The notes beneath the pieces were generated by a model, which saw nothing but the letters and a program-made list of their open reading frames with translations, searched no databases and was not told the origin of the DNA. A stretch of 64,000 nucleotides of DNA. Origin: Nocardiopsis metallicus (GTDB lineage Bacteria > Actinomycetota > Actinomycetes > Streptosporangiales > Streptosporangiaceae). A program made the position numbers and the translations under genes. The stretch lies in NCBI RefSeq assembly GCF_014201115.1, contig NZ_JACHDO010000001.1, positions 3,162,001-3,226,000 of the forward strand, given 5' to 3'. Positions 18,118 through 28,660 of this stretch are shown here, piece by piece (the stretch's first letter is position 1; the number at the start of each line of letters is the position of its first letter).

Positions 18118-19884
18118 TTACTTCTTCTTGTCCTCGGGGATCACCGTGCGGATGTGCACGTCGCGCAGCTGCTGGTCCGAGACGACCGCGGGGGCGCCCA
18201 TCATCAGGTCCTGCGCGTTCTGGTTGAGCGGGAAGGCGATGGTCTCGCGGATGTTGGGCTCGTCCGCCAGGAGCATCACGATCCGGTCGATGCCGGGGGC
18301 GATGCCGCCGTGCGGCGGGGCGCCGAACTTCAGCGCCTTGAGCATGCCGCCGAACTCCGCCTCGACCGCGTCCTTGTCGTAGCCCGCGATGTCGAAGGCC
18401 TTGTACATGATCTCGGGCGAGTGGTTACGGATCGCGCCGGAGGACAGCTCCGTACCGTTGCAAACGATGTCGTACTGCCAGGCGAGGATGTCCAGCGGGT
18501 CCTGGTTCTCCAGGGCGTCCATCCCGCCCTGGGGCATGGAGAACGGGTTGTGGCTGAACTCGACGTGGCCCTCGTCGGAGCGCTCGAACATCGGGAAGTC
18601 CACGATCCAGCAGAAGCGGTAGACCTTGTCCTCGAAGAGGTCGGCGCGCTTGGCGGCCTCGACGCGGACGGGGGCCATGATCTTGTTGATCTCGGCCTCG
18701 TCCTCGCTGGCGCAGAAGAACAGGCCGTAGCCGGGGCCCGCGCCCAGGGTCTGGAGGAGCTCGTCGGTGATCTCGGTGACGAACTTGGCGATGGGACCGG
18801 TGAGTTCACCATTCGGGCCGACCTTCAGCCAGGCCAGGCCCTTGGCGCCCTGTTCGACGGCGTAGTCACCGATGCCGTCGAAGAACTTGCGGGGCTTGTC
18901 GCCGACCTGCGGGACGGCCAGGGCACGGACCTTCTTGCCCGCGAAGGCTCGGAAGTCGGTCTTGCCGAAGAGCTCGGAGACATCGACCATCTTCATCGGC
19001 GCGCGCAGGTCGGGTTTGTCGGTCCCGTACCACTGCAGGGCGTCGCGGTAGGCGATCCGCGGGAACGGGGAGGTGATCTCCCAGTCCGTGGAGAACTCGC
19101 GGAAGACGTCGGTCATGACCTTCTCGATGACCTCGAAGACGTCCTCCTGCTCGACGAAGCTCATCTCGACGTCGAGCTGGTAGAACTCGCCGGGCGAGCG
19201 GTCGGCGCGGCTGTCCTCGTCGCGGAAGCAGGGCGCGATCTGGAAGTAGCGGTCGAACCCGGCGATCATCAGCAGCTGCTTGAACTGCTGCGGTGCCTGC
19301 GGCAGGGCGAAGAACTCACCCGGGTGCAGACGGGAGGGGACCAGGAAGTCGCGGGCCCCCTCGGGGCTGGAGCTGGTGAGGATGGGGGTCTGGAACTCGT
19401 TGAAGCCCAGCTCCGTCATCTTCTGGCGGATGTAGGCCACCACCTGCGAGCGCAGCATGACGTTGCGGTGCATGCGCTCGCGGCGCAGGTCCAGGAAGCG
19501 GTAGGTGAGGCGGCGCTCCTCGGAGGTGTTGTCCTCGGGGAAGACCGTCAGCGGCAGCTCCTCGGTGGTACCGAGCACCTCCACCTCGGCGGCCTCGATC
19601 TCGATCTCACCGGTGGGCAGGTTCGGGTTGACGTTCTCCGAGCTGCGTGCGGCGACCAGACCGGTGACCTGAATCACCGACTCCTTGGAGATCCTGCTGA
19701 GCTCCTCGAACACCGGGGACTCGGGGCGGGCCATGAGCTGCGTGACGCCGTAGTGGTCGCGCAGGTCGACGAAGAGCAGGCCACCGAGATCCCGGCGGTT
19801 GTGCACCCAGCCAGAGAGGCGCACCTGCTGCCCGACGTGCTCCTCACGGAGCTGACCACACGAATGAGTCCTGTAACGATGCAT
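18118..19884 (-). CDS. aspS: Aspartate--tRNA ligase
   Basis: 588 residues, the bacterial-type length. N-terminal anticodon-binding OB fold ([23 protein letters not shown]), class II core with motif 2 ([29 protein letters not shown]), the GAD insertion domain typical of bacteria, and motif 3 ([19 protein letters not shown]). ATG start; the family starts [10 protein letters not shown] here. Whether it is discriminating or also charges tRNA-Asn cannot be told from the sequence. In many relatives hisS lies just upstream; it is not here. Confidence 0.97.
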   Translation of the reverse strand: MHRYRTHSCGQLREEHVGQQVRLSGWVHNRRDLGGLLFVDLRDHYGVTQLMARPESPVFEELSRISKESVIQVTGLVAARSSENVNPNLPTGEIEIEAAEVEVLGTTEELPLTVFPEDNTSEERRLTYRFLDLRRERMHRNVMLRSQVVAYIRQKMTELGFNEFQTPILTSSSPEGARDFLVPSRLHPGEFFALPQAPQQFKQLLMIAGFDRYFQIAPCFRDEDSRADRSPGEFYQLDVEMSFVEQEDVFEVIEKVMTDVFREFSTDWEITSPFPRIAYRDALQWYGTDKPDLRAPMKMVDVSELFGKTDFRAFAGKKVRALAVPQVGDKPRKFFDGIGDYAVEQGAKGLAWLKVGPNGELTGPIAKFVTEITDELLQTLGAGPGYGLFFCASEDEAEINKIMAPVRVEAAKRADLFEDKVYRFCWIVDFPMFERSDEGHVEFSHNPFSMPQGGMDALENQDPLDILAWQYDIVCNGTELSSGAIRNHSPEIMYKAFDIAGYDKDAVEAEFGGMLKALKFGAPPHGGIAPGIDRIVMLLADEPNIRETIAFPLNQNAQDLMMGAPAVVSDQQLRDVHIRTVIPEDKKK

Positions 19885-20092
19885 GAGTTACCAAGTCCAC
19901 TAACTACACGGCTGGGTGAGGATGCCGGGGAGCCCGAGACCGGGCCCGGCTGCAGGCATGGCATTGCCCCTTGAACACTGGAATCCTACCGCCAACGGCA
20001 CCGCCCGGTCCCCGGTTGAATCGGGAGGCCCGGTGGTCAGCCCGAGGACGGTCAGGCTCCGGACGCGGGTGGGGCCGGTGGTCAGCCCGTGG

Positions 20093-20770
20093 TCATCCGG
20101 CGATGCCGCGCAGGTACGGGTTGGTGGCGCGCTCGCGCTCCACCGTCGTGGCCGGCCCGTGGCCCGGCAGGATCTGGGTGTCGTCGCCGCGCGCCAGGAC
20201 GGCCTCGGCGAGGCTGGTGTTCATCGCCTCACCGTCACCGCCGGGGAAATCCGTGCGGCCGATGGACCCGGCGAAGACCAGGTCCCCGGAGAACATCACC
20301 GGCACCCCGTCCCCGGTGTGCGTGACGTAGACGACCGAACCCGGGGTGTGGCCGGGGGTGTGCTCGACCGCGAACTCCATCCCGGCCAGGGCGAGCGACT
20401 CCCCGCCCGCCAGCTGCGTCAGCCGGGCGGGCTCGGGGTAGGGGCCCGGGCCCAGAAGCATCTGGAGCTGGGCGGCGAAACCGGCGTCGACCCCCGCGGC
20501 GGGCTCGGTGAGCAGGCCGCGGTCCGCGCCGTGCAGGTACACCGGAACGTCGTGGTGGCCGCCGAGCTCGGCGGCCGACCAGACGTGGTCGAAGTGCCCG
20601 TGGGTGAGCAGGACCGCGACGGGGGTGAGCCCGTGCTCGGCCAGGGCCTTGGCCACCTGCGGGGCGGCGTCCTGGCCGGGGTCGACGATGACGCACTCCC
20701 CGCCCGGGGCCGGTGCGATCACGTAACAGTTCGCGGAGAGGGGCCCGGTGGGAAGCGCGGCGATGAGCAC
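20093..20770 (-). CDS. MBL-fold metallo-hydrolase (glyoxalase II-like)
   Basis: 225 residues. Metal-binding signature THGHFDHVWSA, further His in HTPGHTPGSV, Asp in FSGDLVFAGSIGRTD, and a final His in LPGHGP: the glyoxalase II/Rv-type small hydrolase pattern. GTG start chosen because homologues begin near LIAALPTGPLSANCYV; a longer frame to 20836 is Pro/Ala-rich. In actinobacteria this gene usually lies between relA/peptidyl-prolyl isomerase/DUF349 genes and hisS; DUF349 is here, divergent. Substrate unknown. Confidence 0.88.
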   Translation of the reverse strand: MLIAALPTGPLSANCYVIAPAPGGECVIVDPGQDAAPQVAKALAEHGLTPVAVLLTHGHFDHVWSAAELGGHHDVPVYLHGADRGLLTEPAAGVDAGFAAQLQMLLGPGPYPEPARLTQLAGGESLALAGMEFAVEHTPGHTPGSVVYVTHTGDGVPVMFSGDLVFAGSIGRTDFPGGDGEAMNTSLAEAVLARGDDTQILPGHGPATTVERERATNPYLRGIAG

Positions 20771-21240
20771 GGCGGTTGTCGTCCTAAGTCCTGGTGGTTC
20801 TGCTGGCGGTGAGGGTGCTGGAACGCCTCCGGCCACGGCCGGAGCGGTTATCCCTGCGCCCAGAGCCTACCCAGCCGCTTCCGAGCGGGCCAACCGGCGG
20901 GTTCGGCAGGCGAACGCATTTGATCACCATTCGATCACCGGGTGCGCCCGGGCTCTTTGCCAAAGCGCGTGGTAATGCAATATTGGTCATCGTCGCCGGG
21001 TATACCGAGGCCTTCACCTGCGCTCCTTCGCGGAGCGGGAGACGAGCCCGACCGGCGGCAGGACGACCGGCAGCAGAAACCCCGGTCTGCGTTGATCTGA
21101 AACACGGCGCGTCGTTGTCCGCCGAAACGTATGGATATCGTGCTGGTGCACGGTGGTTCCCATCACGAACAGGCGCGGTACCGCCGCGACGACCCGAACC
21201 CGACCCCGACCGGTCGGGTTCATGACAGCAGGAGGACACG
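20771..21240. promoter_or_regulatory. Divergent intergenic region
   Basis: About 470 bp between the hydrolase and DUF349 genes. AT-richer parts near 20930-21000 and 21090-21150 probably hold the two promoters. No gene or RNA recognised. Confidence 0.4.
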
Positions 21241-22473
21241 GTGACCACGGACCCTTGGGGCCGCGTAGACGATGACGGCACGGTCTATGTGCGCACAGGT
21301 GAAGGCGAACGGGTCGTCGGATCGTGGCAGGCGGGTGCTCCGGAAGAGGCGCTGGCCTTCTACCGGAACAAGTACGACGCGCTCGTGACCCAGGTGGAGC
21401 TGCTGGAGAAGCGGCTGCGCAGCACGGACCTGTCCGCCTCCGCCGCGATGACCAGCATCGACAAGCTGCGCGACTCCGTCAAGGACGCGAACGCTGTCGG
21501 TGACCTGGAGTCGCTGATCCGCCGCCTGGACCAGCTGTCCGGCCGCGCCGAGGAGCGCAAGGTCGAGCAGAAGCAGGCACAGGAGGAGGCCCGCGGCCAG
21601 GCCCGCGAGGCCAAGGAGCGGATCGTCGCCGAGGCGGAGCGCGTCGCGGCCGAGACCACGCACTGGAAGTCCGGCGGCGAGCGGATGCTCCAGCTCATCG
21701 AGGAGTGGAAGAAGGCCCCTCGGGCCGACCGCCCCACCGAACAGGCCCTGTGGAAGCGCATGTCCGCGGCCCGCAACTCCTTCTCCAAGCGGCGCAAGGC
21801 CTACTTCGCCAACCTGGACCAGCAGCGGGAGGGCGTGCGCGCCGACAAGGAGCGCATCGTCGCCGAGGCCGAGGCCCTGTCGGGCTCCACCGACTGGGGA
21901 CCCACGGCCCGCGCCTACCGCGACCTGATGCAGCGCTGGAAGGCCAGCGGCCGGGCCGACCGGGCCAGCGAGGACAAGCTGTGGACCCGGTTCAAGGCCG
22001 CCCAGGACACCTTCTTCGACGCCCGCAACGCGACCTTCGCAGAGCGTGACGCGGAGCTTCAGGTGAATGCGGAGGCCAAGGAGCGGATCCTGGCCGAGGC
22101 CAAGGCGGAGATCCCCGGGATCACCGACCCGCGCCGCGCCCGCGCCCGCCTGCGTGACTTCCAGGAGGCCTGGGAGGAGGCCGGGGACCTGCCCCGAGAC
22201 GTGCGCGACCAGCTGGAGGGCGCCTTCCGGCAGATCGAGGACAGCGTGCGCCGGGCCGAGGACGCCGAGTGGGAGCGCACGAACCCCGAGGCACGGGCCC
22301 GGGCCAAGGACACCGTCGACCAGCTGTCTGCGGCGATCTCGGGGCTGGAGACCAAGTTGGAGAAGGCCCGGGCCAACAACGACACCCGACGGATCAAGGA
22401 GCACGAGGCCGCCCTGGAGGCCCGCCGCTCCTGGCTGGCCGAGGCGGAGAAGGCTCTGGGCGAGATGAGCTGA
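21241..22473 (+). CDS. DUF349 domain protein
   Basis: 410 residues, almost all alpha-helical and highly charged. After a short beta-like start (WGRVDDDGTVYVRTGEGERVVG) there are DUF349 repeats at about 135-210, 215-290 and 290-360, seen as W(K)xxG.AxR..E..LW.RF..A...F (for example TEQALWKRMSAARNSFSKRR and SEDKLWTRFKAAQDTFFDAR). GTG start with AGGAGG 5-6 nt upstream. The role of DUF349 is not settled; coiled-coil scaffolding is likely. Confidence 0.93.
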   Translation: MTTDPWGRVDDDGTVYVRTGEGERVVGSWQAGAPEEALAFYRNKYDALVTQVELLEKRLRSTDLSASAAMTSIDKLRDSVKDANAVGDLESLIRRLDQLSGRAEERKVEQKQAQEEARGQAREAKERIVAEAERVAAETTHWKSGGERMLQLIEEWKKAPRADRPTEQALWKRMSAARNSFSKRRKAYFANLDQQREGVRADKERIVAEAEALSGSTDWGPTARAYRDLMQRWKASGRADRASEDKLWTRFKAAQDTFFDARNATFAERDAELQVNAEAKERILAEAKAEIPGITDPRRARARLRDFQEAWEEAGDLPRDVRDQLEGAFRQIEDSVRRAEDAEWERTNPEARARAKDTVDQLSAAISGLETKLEKARANNDTRRIKEHEAALEARRSWLAEAEKALGEMS

Positions 22474-22500
22474 GGCTCGCGCCCGAAGAGAAGACACTGA

Positions 22501-22530
22501 CGGGCCGCACCCCTCGCGGGGTGCGGCCCG
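22501..22530. terminator. Terminator hairpin between DUF349 and collagen-like gene
   Basis: 13-bp perfect stem CGGGCCGCACCCC with a 4-nt loop, between two convergent genes. Confidence 0.85.
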
Positions 22531-22562
22531 TTCGCGCGTTCAGGCCGGGGTGACCGGGTGCG

Positions 22563-23537
22563 CTAGTTGTTGTCGTCCTGCTCCGAGGAGGCGCGACGGC
22601 GGCCGAGCACCATGGCGCCGATACCGGTCAGAGCGGCGAGGGCACCGCCGACAGCCGGGATGGCGACCGAAGCGCCGGTCTGCGCGAGGACCGGGCCCTC
22701 GTGCTTGTGGTCCTTGTCCTTGTGCTTGTGGTCCTTCCCCTTCTTGCCGTCCTTCCCGTCCTTGCCGTCCTTCCCGTCCTTGCCGTCCTTCCCGTCCTTG
22801 CCGTCCTTGCCGTCCTTGCCGTCCTTGCCGTCCTTGCCGTCCTTGCCGTCCTTGCCGTCCTTGCCGTCCTTCCCGTCCTTCCCGTCCTTGCCGTCCTTCC
22901 CGTCCTTCCCGTCCTTGCCGTCCTTGCCGTCCTTGCCGTCCTTCCCGTCCTTGCCGTCCTTCCCGTCCTTGCCGTCCTTCCCGTCCTTGCCGTCCTTCCC
23001 GTCCTTGCCGTCCTTCCCGTCCTTGCCGTCCTTCCCGTCCTTGCCGTCCTTCCCGTCCTTGCCGTCCTTCCCGTCCTTGCCGTCCTTCCCGTCCTTCCCG
23101 TCCTTCCCGTCCTTGCCGTCCTTGCCGTCCTTCCCGTCCTTGCCGTCCTCACCAGGCTTCCCGGGCTTCCCGGGCGGGTAGTATTCCCCGCCCTTCTGCG
23201 AGTCCCCGCCCTCTCCGGCGGGGACCGCGGCCGGGGCCTCGACCTGGGCCCTGACCTCAGCGGGGACCTGGTCAGGCAGGGTATTGGCGACCACATCGGG
23301 GAGTTCGACGACCACCGGAGCCGCGGGAGCGGTGGGAGCGGTGGGAGCGGACGGCGCGACGACCGACTCGACCGCCTGGTCCGCACGCTGGGTGTCATCG
23401 GCCAGAGCGGGGGTCATCCCCCAAAGGAACGGAGCGACGATCGCGGCGCTGGCGGAGACAGCCGCCATCCGGATCAGACTGCGGGCGCTGACGGTGGACT
23501 TGGGCGCCTTGGGCGCGTATTCAGAGCAGTAATCCAT
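22563..23537 (-). CDS. Collagen-like cell-wall-anchored protein
   Basis: 324 residues. Signal peptide: SLIRMAAVSASAAIVAPFLWG then ALA-D near residue 46. A Pro/Ala/Val-rich stalk (50-115) is followed by PGKPGKPGED and 44 consecutive Gly-Lys-Asp triplets (residues 132-263), then a His/Lys linker. The end is LAQTG, a hydrophobic helix and RRRASS: a sorting signal of the LAxTG type used by class E sortases of actinobacteria. Gly-X-Y with alternating Lys/Asp favours charged triple helices without Pro. So an exported collagen-like rod fixed to the wall is likely; ligands unknown. No sortase gene is in the window. Confidence 0.9.
   Translation of the reverse strand: MDYCSEYAPKAPKSTVSARSLIRMAAVSASAAIVAPFLWGMTPALADDTQRADQAVESVVAPSAPTAPTAPAAPVVVELPDVVANTLPDQVPAEVRAQVEAPAAVPAGEGGDSQKGGEYYPPGKPGKPGEDGKDGKDGKDGKDGKDGKDGKDGKDGKDGKDGKDGKDGKDGKDGKDGKDGKDGKDGKDGKDGKDGKDGKDGKDGKDGKDGKDGKDGKDGKDGKDGKDGKDGKDGKDGKDGKDGKDGKDGKDGKDGKDGKDGKDGKKGKDHKHKDKDHKHEGPVLAQTGASVAIPAVGGALAALTGIGAMVLGRRRASSEQDDNN
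22749..23144 (-). repeat. 44-unit 9-bp tandem repeat
   Basis: On the plus strand the unit is GTCCTT(G/C)CC; only the Gly third base varies (GGC or GGG). This purity implies recent slippage or selection on Lys-Asp codons. Expect length variation between strains. Confidence 0.97.
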
Positions 23538-23677
23538 AAGCAGATGGTGCGCTCGCGACTACAGAAAGTCACATTGCGACACCGGGCCCATGTGGAAAGA
23601 CTCGGGCAAACCCTTGCCATCTCCGACATATGAAACGGGCCGCTCCCCTGGGGGTACGACCCGTGCGATCTTCGCGC

Positions 23678-24340
23678 CTACCGGCGGGAATCCAGCTGGC
23701 AGACGGGCGCCCGACCCGGGAAGGTGCGGATGTTGGGCACCGAACCCGGGCTGTGGCTGCTCGGCGCCGGCGGCTCCGGACGCGGCCTGCGTGTGCTCCG
23801 GTAGCGCAGGTAGCCGCCCACGGCGACCGCCGCCGACAGCACGATGAACAGACCCGCCGCCACCCAGACGAAGGGCAGGACGCGCTGGACCTCGTGGACG
23901 GAGGAGGTGCAGGAGGCGAGGGCCGCGCCGGACTCGGGGCGCAGGCACACGGTGGAGACCGGCTGCCCGGCGCCCTCGGGCACCCTGGTGATCTCGCCGA
24001 CCACGGTGAGGACGGCGCGCTCCCCCGGCTCCAAGGGCTGCGCCCACTCCGCCACGCCCCCCTGAACCCCTTCCGGGGCTCCGGAGACGTAGCGCATCGA
24101 GGGCGGCAGGAACTGTACGACCTGAGCGTCGGGCAGCGCCTCGTAACCGGCGTTGCGCACCTTGACGGTGTACTCCACCCGATCCCCGGGGCGCAGCCGC
24201 TCCTCGGACTGCTCCTCCTCGACCGTGACGTGCAGGCTCCCGGCCCCGAGCACCGGCCCCTCCTCCGTCGAGAGCGGTTGACCGGGCAGTGCGATCAACG
24301 CAGCCAGCCCGAACGCCGACACCGCCGCTGACACGGCCAT
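23678..24340 (-). CDS. DUF11-type exported membrane protein
   Basis: 220 residues. N-terminal signal helix (AVSAFGLAALIALPG); a beta-rich domain at about 35-150 with the DUF11 pattern of added-chain repeats (RPGDRVEYTVKVRNAGYEALPDA, LEPGERAVLTVVGEIT); one transmembrane helix (FVWVAAGLFIVLSAAVAVGGYL) and a basic Pro/Ser tail inside the cell. The ATG at 24340 is chosen because GGAGGGGGAG lies just upstream; a second ATG is 18 nt earlier. It lies 140 bp upstream of the collagen-like gene on the same strand, so both may be co-expressed as surface proteins. Confidence 0.8.
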   Translation of the reverse strand: MAVSAAVSAFGLAALIALPGQPLSTEEGPVLGAGSLHVTVEEEQSEERLRPGDRVEYTVKVRNAGYEALPDAQVVQFLPPSMRYVSGAPEGVQGGVAEWAQPLEPGERAVLTVVGEITRVPEGAGQPVSTVCLRPESGAALASCTSSVHEVQRVLPFVWVAAGLFIVLSAAVAVGGYLRYRSTRRPRPEPPAPSSHSPGSVPNIRTFPGRAPVCQLDSRR

Positions 24341-24446
24341 GGTGCTCCCCCTCCGCATGGCGGCACATCTAATGACTTTCTGCGCACAATTAATAACACA
24401 GAGTAGTCAAATGGGGCGTAAGGCGTGCGGGGAGTCCCGAACACAC

Positions 24447-24481
24447 CGAGGACGGGCGGCCGTATCGGCCGCCCGTCCTCG
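24447..24481 (-). terminator. metK terminator
   Basis: A perfect 16-bp stem with TAT loop, 24 nt after the metK stop. Confidence 0.85.
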
Positions 24482-24504
24482 ACGGGTGGAAGGGGGCGTG
24501 GCGC

Positions 24505-25698
24505 CTAGGCGCCCACGAACGAGCGCAGCGCCGCGGCGCGCTCCGTGCTCTCCCAGGTGAACTCCGGCAGCTCACGGCCGAAGTGGCCGTAGGCGGCGGT
24601 CTTGGAGTAGATCGGGCGCAGCAGGTCCAGGTCGCGCACGATGGCGGCCGGACGCAGGTCGAAGACCTCCTTGACGGCCTTCTCGATCAGCTCCGGGGCC
24701 ACCTTCTCGGTGCCGAAGGTCTCGATGAACACACCCACCGGGTGCGCCTTGCCGATCGCGTAGGCCACCTGGACCTCGGCGCGCTCGGCCAGCTCGGCCG
24801 CCACGATGTTCTTCGCGACCCAACGGGTGGCGTAGGCAGCGGAGCGGTCGACCTTCGACGGGTCCTTGCCGGAGAAGGCGCCGCCGCCGTGGCGGGCGTA
24901 GCCGCCGTAGGTGTCGACGATGATCTTGCGGCCGGTCAGACCGGCGTCACCCATCGGGCCGCCGATCTCGAAGCGGCCGGTCGGGTTGACCAGGAGGCGG
25001 TAGTCGTCCGACTCCAGGCCGTAGGCGGCGATCACGGGCTCGATGACGTGCTCCCGGATGTCCGGGGTCAGCATCTCCTCGAGGTTGATGTCCGCGGAGT
25101 GCTGGGTGGAGAGCACCACGGTGTCAAGACGGACCGGGGTCTGGCCCTCGTACTCGACCGTGACCTGGGTCTTGCCGTCGGGACGCAGGTAGGGCACCGT
25201 ACCACCGCGGCGGACCTCGGCCAGGCGCTCGGAGAGCGAGTGCGCCAGCTTGATCGGCAGCGGCATGAGCTCGGGCGTCTCGCGGTTGGCGTAGCCGAAC
25301 ATCAGGCCCTGGTCGCCGGCGCCCTGCCGGTTGAGGGCGTCGTCCTCGTGCTCGACACGCGCCTCGTAGGCGGTGTCGACCCCCTGGGCGATGTCCGGGG
25401 ACTGCGCGTCGATGGAGACGTTGACCCCGCAGGAGTCACCGTCGAAGCCCTTGGCGGAGGAGTCGTATCCGATCTGGAGGATCTTCTCGCGCACGATGGC
25501 GGGGATGTCGACGTAGGTCTGGGTGGTGACCTCACCCGCGATGTGGACCTGACCAGTGGTGATCAGCGTCTCGACCGCGACCCGGCTGCCGGGATCGGTG
25601 GCGAGCATCGCGTCGAGGATCGCGTCACTGATCTGGTCGGCCATCTTGTCGGGATGGCCTTCGGTGACCGACTCGGAGGTGAAAAGGCGGCGGGACAC
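24505..25698 (-). CDS. metK: S-adenosylmethionine synthase
   Basis: 397 residues. All motifs are present: [21 protein letters not shown] at the N-terminus, [12 protein letters not shown], and the phosphate-binding [19 protein letters not shown]. Makes SAM from methionine and ATP. GTG start with AAGGAG 9 nt upstream; an in-frame ATG 36 nt earlier would add 12 residues. The mRNA leader can fold into two hairpins. Last gene of the pyr/mihF/gmk/rpoZ/coaBC/metK array, but 290 bp from coaBC, so a separate promoter is likely. Confidence 0.97.
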   Translation of the reverse strand: MSRRLFTSESVTEGHPDKMADQISDAILDAMLATDPGSRVAVETLITTGQVHIAGEVTTQTYVDIPAIVREKILQIGYDSSAKGFDGDSCGVNVSIDAQSPDIAQGVDTAYEARVEHEDDALNRQGAGDQGLMFGYANRETPELMPLPIKLAHSLSERLAEVRRGGTVPYLRPDGKTQVTVEYEGQTPVRLDTVVLSTQHSADINLEEMLTPDIREHVIEPVIAAYGLESDDYRLLVNPTGRFEIGGPMGDAGLTGRKIIVDTYGGYARHGGGAFSGKDPSKVDRSAAYATRWVAKNIVAAELAERAEVQVAYAIGKAHPVGVFIETFGTEKVAPELIEKAVKEVFDLRPAAIVRDLDLLRPIYSKTAAYGHFGRELPEFTWESTERAAALRSFVGA

Positions 25699-25736
25699 GT
25701 TGCGTGACTCCTTGCAGCGGCTGCTGGCTGACATGT

Positions 25737-25789
25737 GTCGGTGCGGCGTCGCACGCTCCCCGGCTGCTTGCCGGGGCGGCAATACCGAC
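25737..25789 (-). promoter_or_regulatory. Possible structured 5' leader of metK
   Basis: Two adjacent perfect hairpins (25741-25754 and 25758-25776) are enclosed by complementary GTCG (25737-25740) and CGAC (25786-25789), giving a possible three-way junction about 40 nt before the start. I could not match it to a known SAM riboswitch class. Confidence 0.3.
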
Positions 25790-25988
25790 CGACGCGGTTG
25801 GTTATTGGTCCACTCTAACGGGACTGGTGGGGGCGGACGCCCCGTGGCCAGCCTAGTCAGCTGGACAAGGGCACCCGAGGGAAGTGTGTCGTACTCGGCG
25901 GTAGGAATCCAGCGTGGCGATGGGGGGATTTCACATGGACGGGCTCGAAGCTTCCTGGAGCCCTGGTGAACGAGGGCCCGCTGAACCC

Positions 25989-27221
25989 TCAGGAGGCCCT
26001 GTCAGGCAGGCGTGCGACCACCAGGTCCCACACGCGGTCGGCGAGGTCCTCCTTGGGACCTGTGGGAATGTCCACGACCGTCCCGTCCGCGCCGAGCACG
26101 GTCGCCTTGTTGTCGTCGGTGCCGAACGCCTTGCCTGCGCCGACCTCGTTGACCACGAGCAGGTCGCAGCCCTTGCGGGTCAGCTTGGCCCGGCCGTTGT
26201 CGATGACGTCGTCGGTCTCGGCCGCGAACCCGACGATCGTCTGCCCGCTCCGCTCCTTCTTCCGCGACTCGACCAGTCCGGCCAGGATGTCCGGGTTCTC
26301 CACGAGCTCGATGGGCGCGGGGGCCGCACCGGACTTCTTGATCTTGGAGGCGGCGCTGGTGACCGGGCGGAAGTCGGCGACGGCGGCGGTCATCACCAGG
26401 GCGTCGGCACCGCCGCGTTCGGCCTCCATGGCCTCGGCCAGTTCCACGGCCGAGCCCACGCGCACCAGGCGGACCCCGGCGGGGTCGGGCAGGCTGACGT
26501 TGGCCGCGACCAGGGTCACGTCGGCACCGCGGGCGGCAGCGGTGCGGGCCAGGGCGTACCCCTGGCGGCCGGAGGAGTGGTTGCCGAGAAAACGGACCGG
26601 GTCGATGGCCTCTCGGGTGCCTCCGGCGGAGATCACCACGCGTCGACCGGCGAGGTCGGGCTCGGCGTCGGCGCCGCGGCGGAGCACCAGGCGGGCGGCC
26701 TCGAAGAGTTCGACGGGGTCGGGCAGGCGGCCGCGGCCGGTGTCGGCACCGGTCAGGCGGCCCACGGCCGGGTCCAGGACGATGGCTCCGCGCGAGCGCA
26801 GCGTGGCCACATTGGCCTGGGTGGCGGGGTGCTCCCACATCTCGGTGTGCATCGCCGGGGCGAAGACCACCGGACACCGGGCGGTGAGGAGGGTGTTGGT
26901 CAGCAGGTCGTCGGCCAGACCCGCTGCGGCCTTGGCCATGAGGTTGGCGGTGGCCGGGGCGACGAAGACGAGGTCGGCCGACTGGCCGATGCGCACGTGC
27001 GGGACCTCGTGGACCTCGTCCCACACGCCGGTCTCGACGGGCTGGCCGGACAGGGCGGCCCAGGTGGGCGCACCGACGAAGCGTAGGGCGTCGGCCGTGG
27101 GCACGACCCGGACGCGGTGGCCTGACTCGGTCAGCCGCCGGAGCAGCTCGCACACCTTGTAGGCGGCGATGCCCCCGCCGACGCCGAGGACCACCTGGGG
27201 AACGGATTCTGTGTCACTCAC
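25989..27221 (-). CDS. coaBC: Bifunctional phosphopantothenoylcysteine decarboxylase / phosphopantothenate--cysteine ligase
   Basis: 410 residues. CoaC flavoprotein half: [40 protein letters not shown], and [13 protein letters not shown]. CoaB half: [34 protein letters not shown], the active Lys in KIKKSG, and VGFAAET. Two steps of coenzyme A synthesis. A longer frame exists upstream but overlaps rpoZ; the GTG at 27221 fits the family start. Follows rpoZ by about 115 bp. Confidence 0.96.
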   Translation of the reverse strand: MSDTESVPQVVLGVGGGIAAYKVCELLRRLTESGHRVRVVPTADALRFVGAPTWAALSGQPVETGVWDEVHEVPHVRIGQSADLVFVAPATANLMAKAAAGLADDLLTNTLLTARCPVVFAPAMHTEMWEHPATQANVATLRSRGAIVLDPAVGRLTGADTGRGRLPDPVELFEAARLVLRRGADAEPDLAGRRVVISAGGTREAIDPVRFLGNHSSGRQGYALARTAAARGADVTLVAANVSLPDPAGVRLVRVGSAVELAEAMEAERGGADALVMTAAVADFRPVTSAASKIKKSGAAPAPIELVENPDILAGLVESRKKERSGQTIVGFAAETDDVIDNGRAKLTRKGCDLLVVNEVGAGKAFGTDDNKATVLGADGTVVDIPTGPKEDLADRVWDLVVARLPDRAS

Positions 27222-27337
27222 ACAAGGAGTTCTACCAGGCCGCGCCCGCCACACGCCCCGGGTGGGGGGTGCGACGGGCGCGGTCGGTGACGCCGGGAGG
27301 AACCCCGGCCAGGTGCGCCGGGCGTGCGCCGGACGTC

Positions 27338-27604
27338 CTAGTTGCCCTCGTACGGCTCGGCGCTGAGCAGGCCAGCCCTGACCTCGCGCAGGGCGATGGA
27401 CAGGGACTTCTCCTGGACCTGGGTCTCCACCAGCGGGCCGACGTACTCCAGCAGGCCCTCGCCCAGCTGGGCGTAGTAGGCGTTGATCTGGCGGGCCCGC
27501 TTGGAGGCCATGGTGACCAGGCTGTACTTGCTGTCGACGCACTCCAGCAGGTCGTCGATCGGCGGGTTGGTGATGCCTTCGGCGACGGGCTCGGTACCAG
27601 CCAC
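27338..27604 (-). CDS. rpoZ: RNA polymerase omega subunit
   Basis: 88 residues, typical. Contains [29 protein letters not shown], the conserved omega core that wraps the beta-prime C-terminus, and [19 protein letters not shown] start with GGGGG 7 nt upstream. Position between gmk and coaBC is conserved across actinobacteria. Confidence 0.96.
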   Translation of the reverse strand: MAGTEPVAEGITNPPIDDLLECVDSKYSLVTMASKRARQINAYYAQLGEGLLEYVGPLVETQVQEKSLSIALREVRAGLLSAEPYEGN

Positions 27605-27739
27605 TTTGTTACCCCCAGGGACGGTCTCCGGCTCGTCGAAAGCCGTGACGTTGGATGTATGTGTTCTCGAAAAGCCAGGTTCTCGGCGACCCGAGGCGGA
27701 GGCCGCCGCCAGCGCTTGGGAGCCTGGCGCGGCCGAATA

Positions 27740-28330
27740 TCACACCTTGGGTGCGGTCATCAACGCTAGCAGCTCGTCGCACACTTCCTGTACGGACGTG
27801 TTCACGAGGGTTGTGTCGAATTCCTTCTCCGCGGCCAGTTCGACCTTGGCGACATCCAGCCTGCGCTGGATCACCTCGTCGCTCTCGGTGCCGCGGCCGG
27901 TCAGTCTGCGCACCAGCTCCTCCCAGGAGGGCGGAGCGAGGAAGACGTGCAGGGCGTCGGCCATGGACTCACGCACCTGGCGCGCGCCCTGGAGTTCGAT
28001 CTCGAGCAGGACGGGGACTCCCTCGCCCAGGCGCTCCTCGACGGGTCCGCGCGGGGTGCCGTAGCGGTTGCCCGCGAACTGGGCCCACTCCAGGAGCTGG
28101 TTCTCGGCGACGAGGCGGTCGAACTCCTCGTCGGTGACGAAGTGGTACTGGACCCCGTCGCGCTCGCCGGGGCGGGGCTTGCGGGTGGTCACCGAAACCG
28201 AGAGCCACACGTCGGGGTTGACCCGGCGCAGGTGCGCCACGACCGTGCTCTTTCCCACGCCGGAGGGGCCGGACAGGACGGTCAGCCGCTTCTCGGCCGG
28301 TCGGGACTGGTCTGCGGTCTGCGCAGGCAT
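27740..28330 (-). CDS. gmk: Guanylate kinase
   Basis: 196 residues. P-loop [14 protein letters not shown]-binding [29 protein letters not shown], and a lid with [18 protein letters not shown]. Converts GMP to GDP. ATG at 28330 chosen since the family start is close to the P-loop; the longer open frame upstream is low-complexity. Lies between mihF and rpoZ as in relatives. Confidence 0.96.
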   Translation of the reverse strand: MPAQTADQSRPAEKRLTVLSGPSGVGKSTVVAHLRRVNPDVWLSVSVTTRKPRPGERDGVQYHFVTDEEFDRLVAENQLLEWAQFAGNRYGTPRGPVEERLGEGVPVLLEIELQGARQVRESMADALHVFLAPPSWEELVRRLTGRGTESDEVIQRRLDVAKVELAAEKEFDTTLVNTSVQEVCDELLALMTAPKV

Positions 28331-28660
28331 GTGAGTATCAGGCTTCCATTCGGCTCTCCGCCACGCGGTGGGCCGTGGGCCTCGTGCGCGAGCTGCCTGG
28401 GACCGGCCTCGCGGTCCGGCACGCACGCGCCGCGGGCGGCTCGTGCTGACGCCCGGGGGCGCAGCGTACGGTCGCGGGAAGCTCCCTTTATACCACCGAG
28501 CCGCGGCACGGCGGACGGAGTGCGACCTGGGGCCCATCCGTCCGCCGACCGCGGCGTCGGGTTGCTGCTCACCGCCTGCCGCCACCAGTTGCGACGGCTC
28601 CGCGCGACTGTGGGGGACGCTGCGGACGCGGTGCTGGCCGGTGTGCGCACCGGACCGGTG

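Noticed and set aside
19885-20092. Search for hisS between the MBL hydrolase and aspS
   Set aside because: Only about 200 bp with no coding signal; hisS is not in this window.
22749-23144. Dense short tandem repeats, considered as CRISPR
   Set aside because: 9-bp units without spacers, in frame in an open reading frame coding Gly-Lys-Asp.
25737-25789. SAM-I, SAM-II or SAM-IV riboswitch before metK
   Set aside because: Conserved core motifs of these classes were not found; kept only as an unnamed structured leader.
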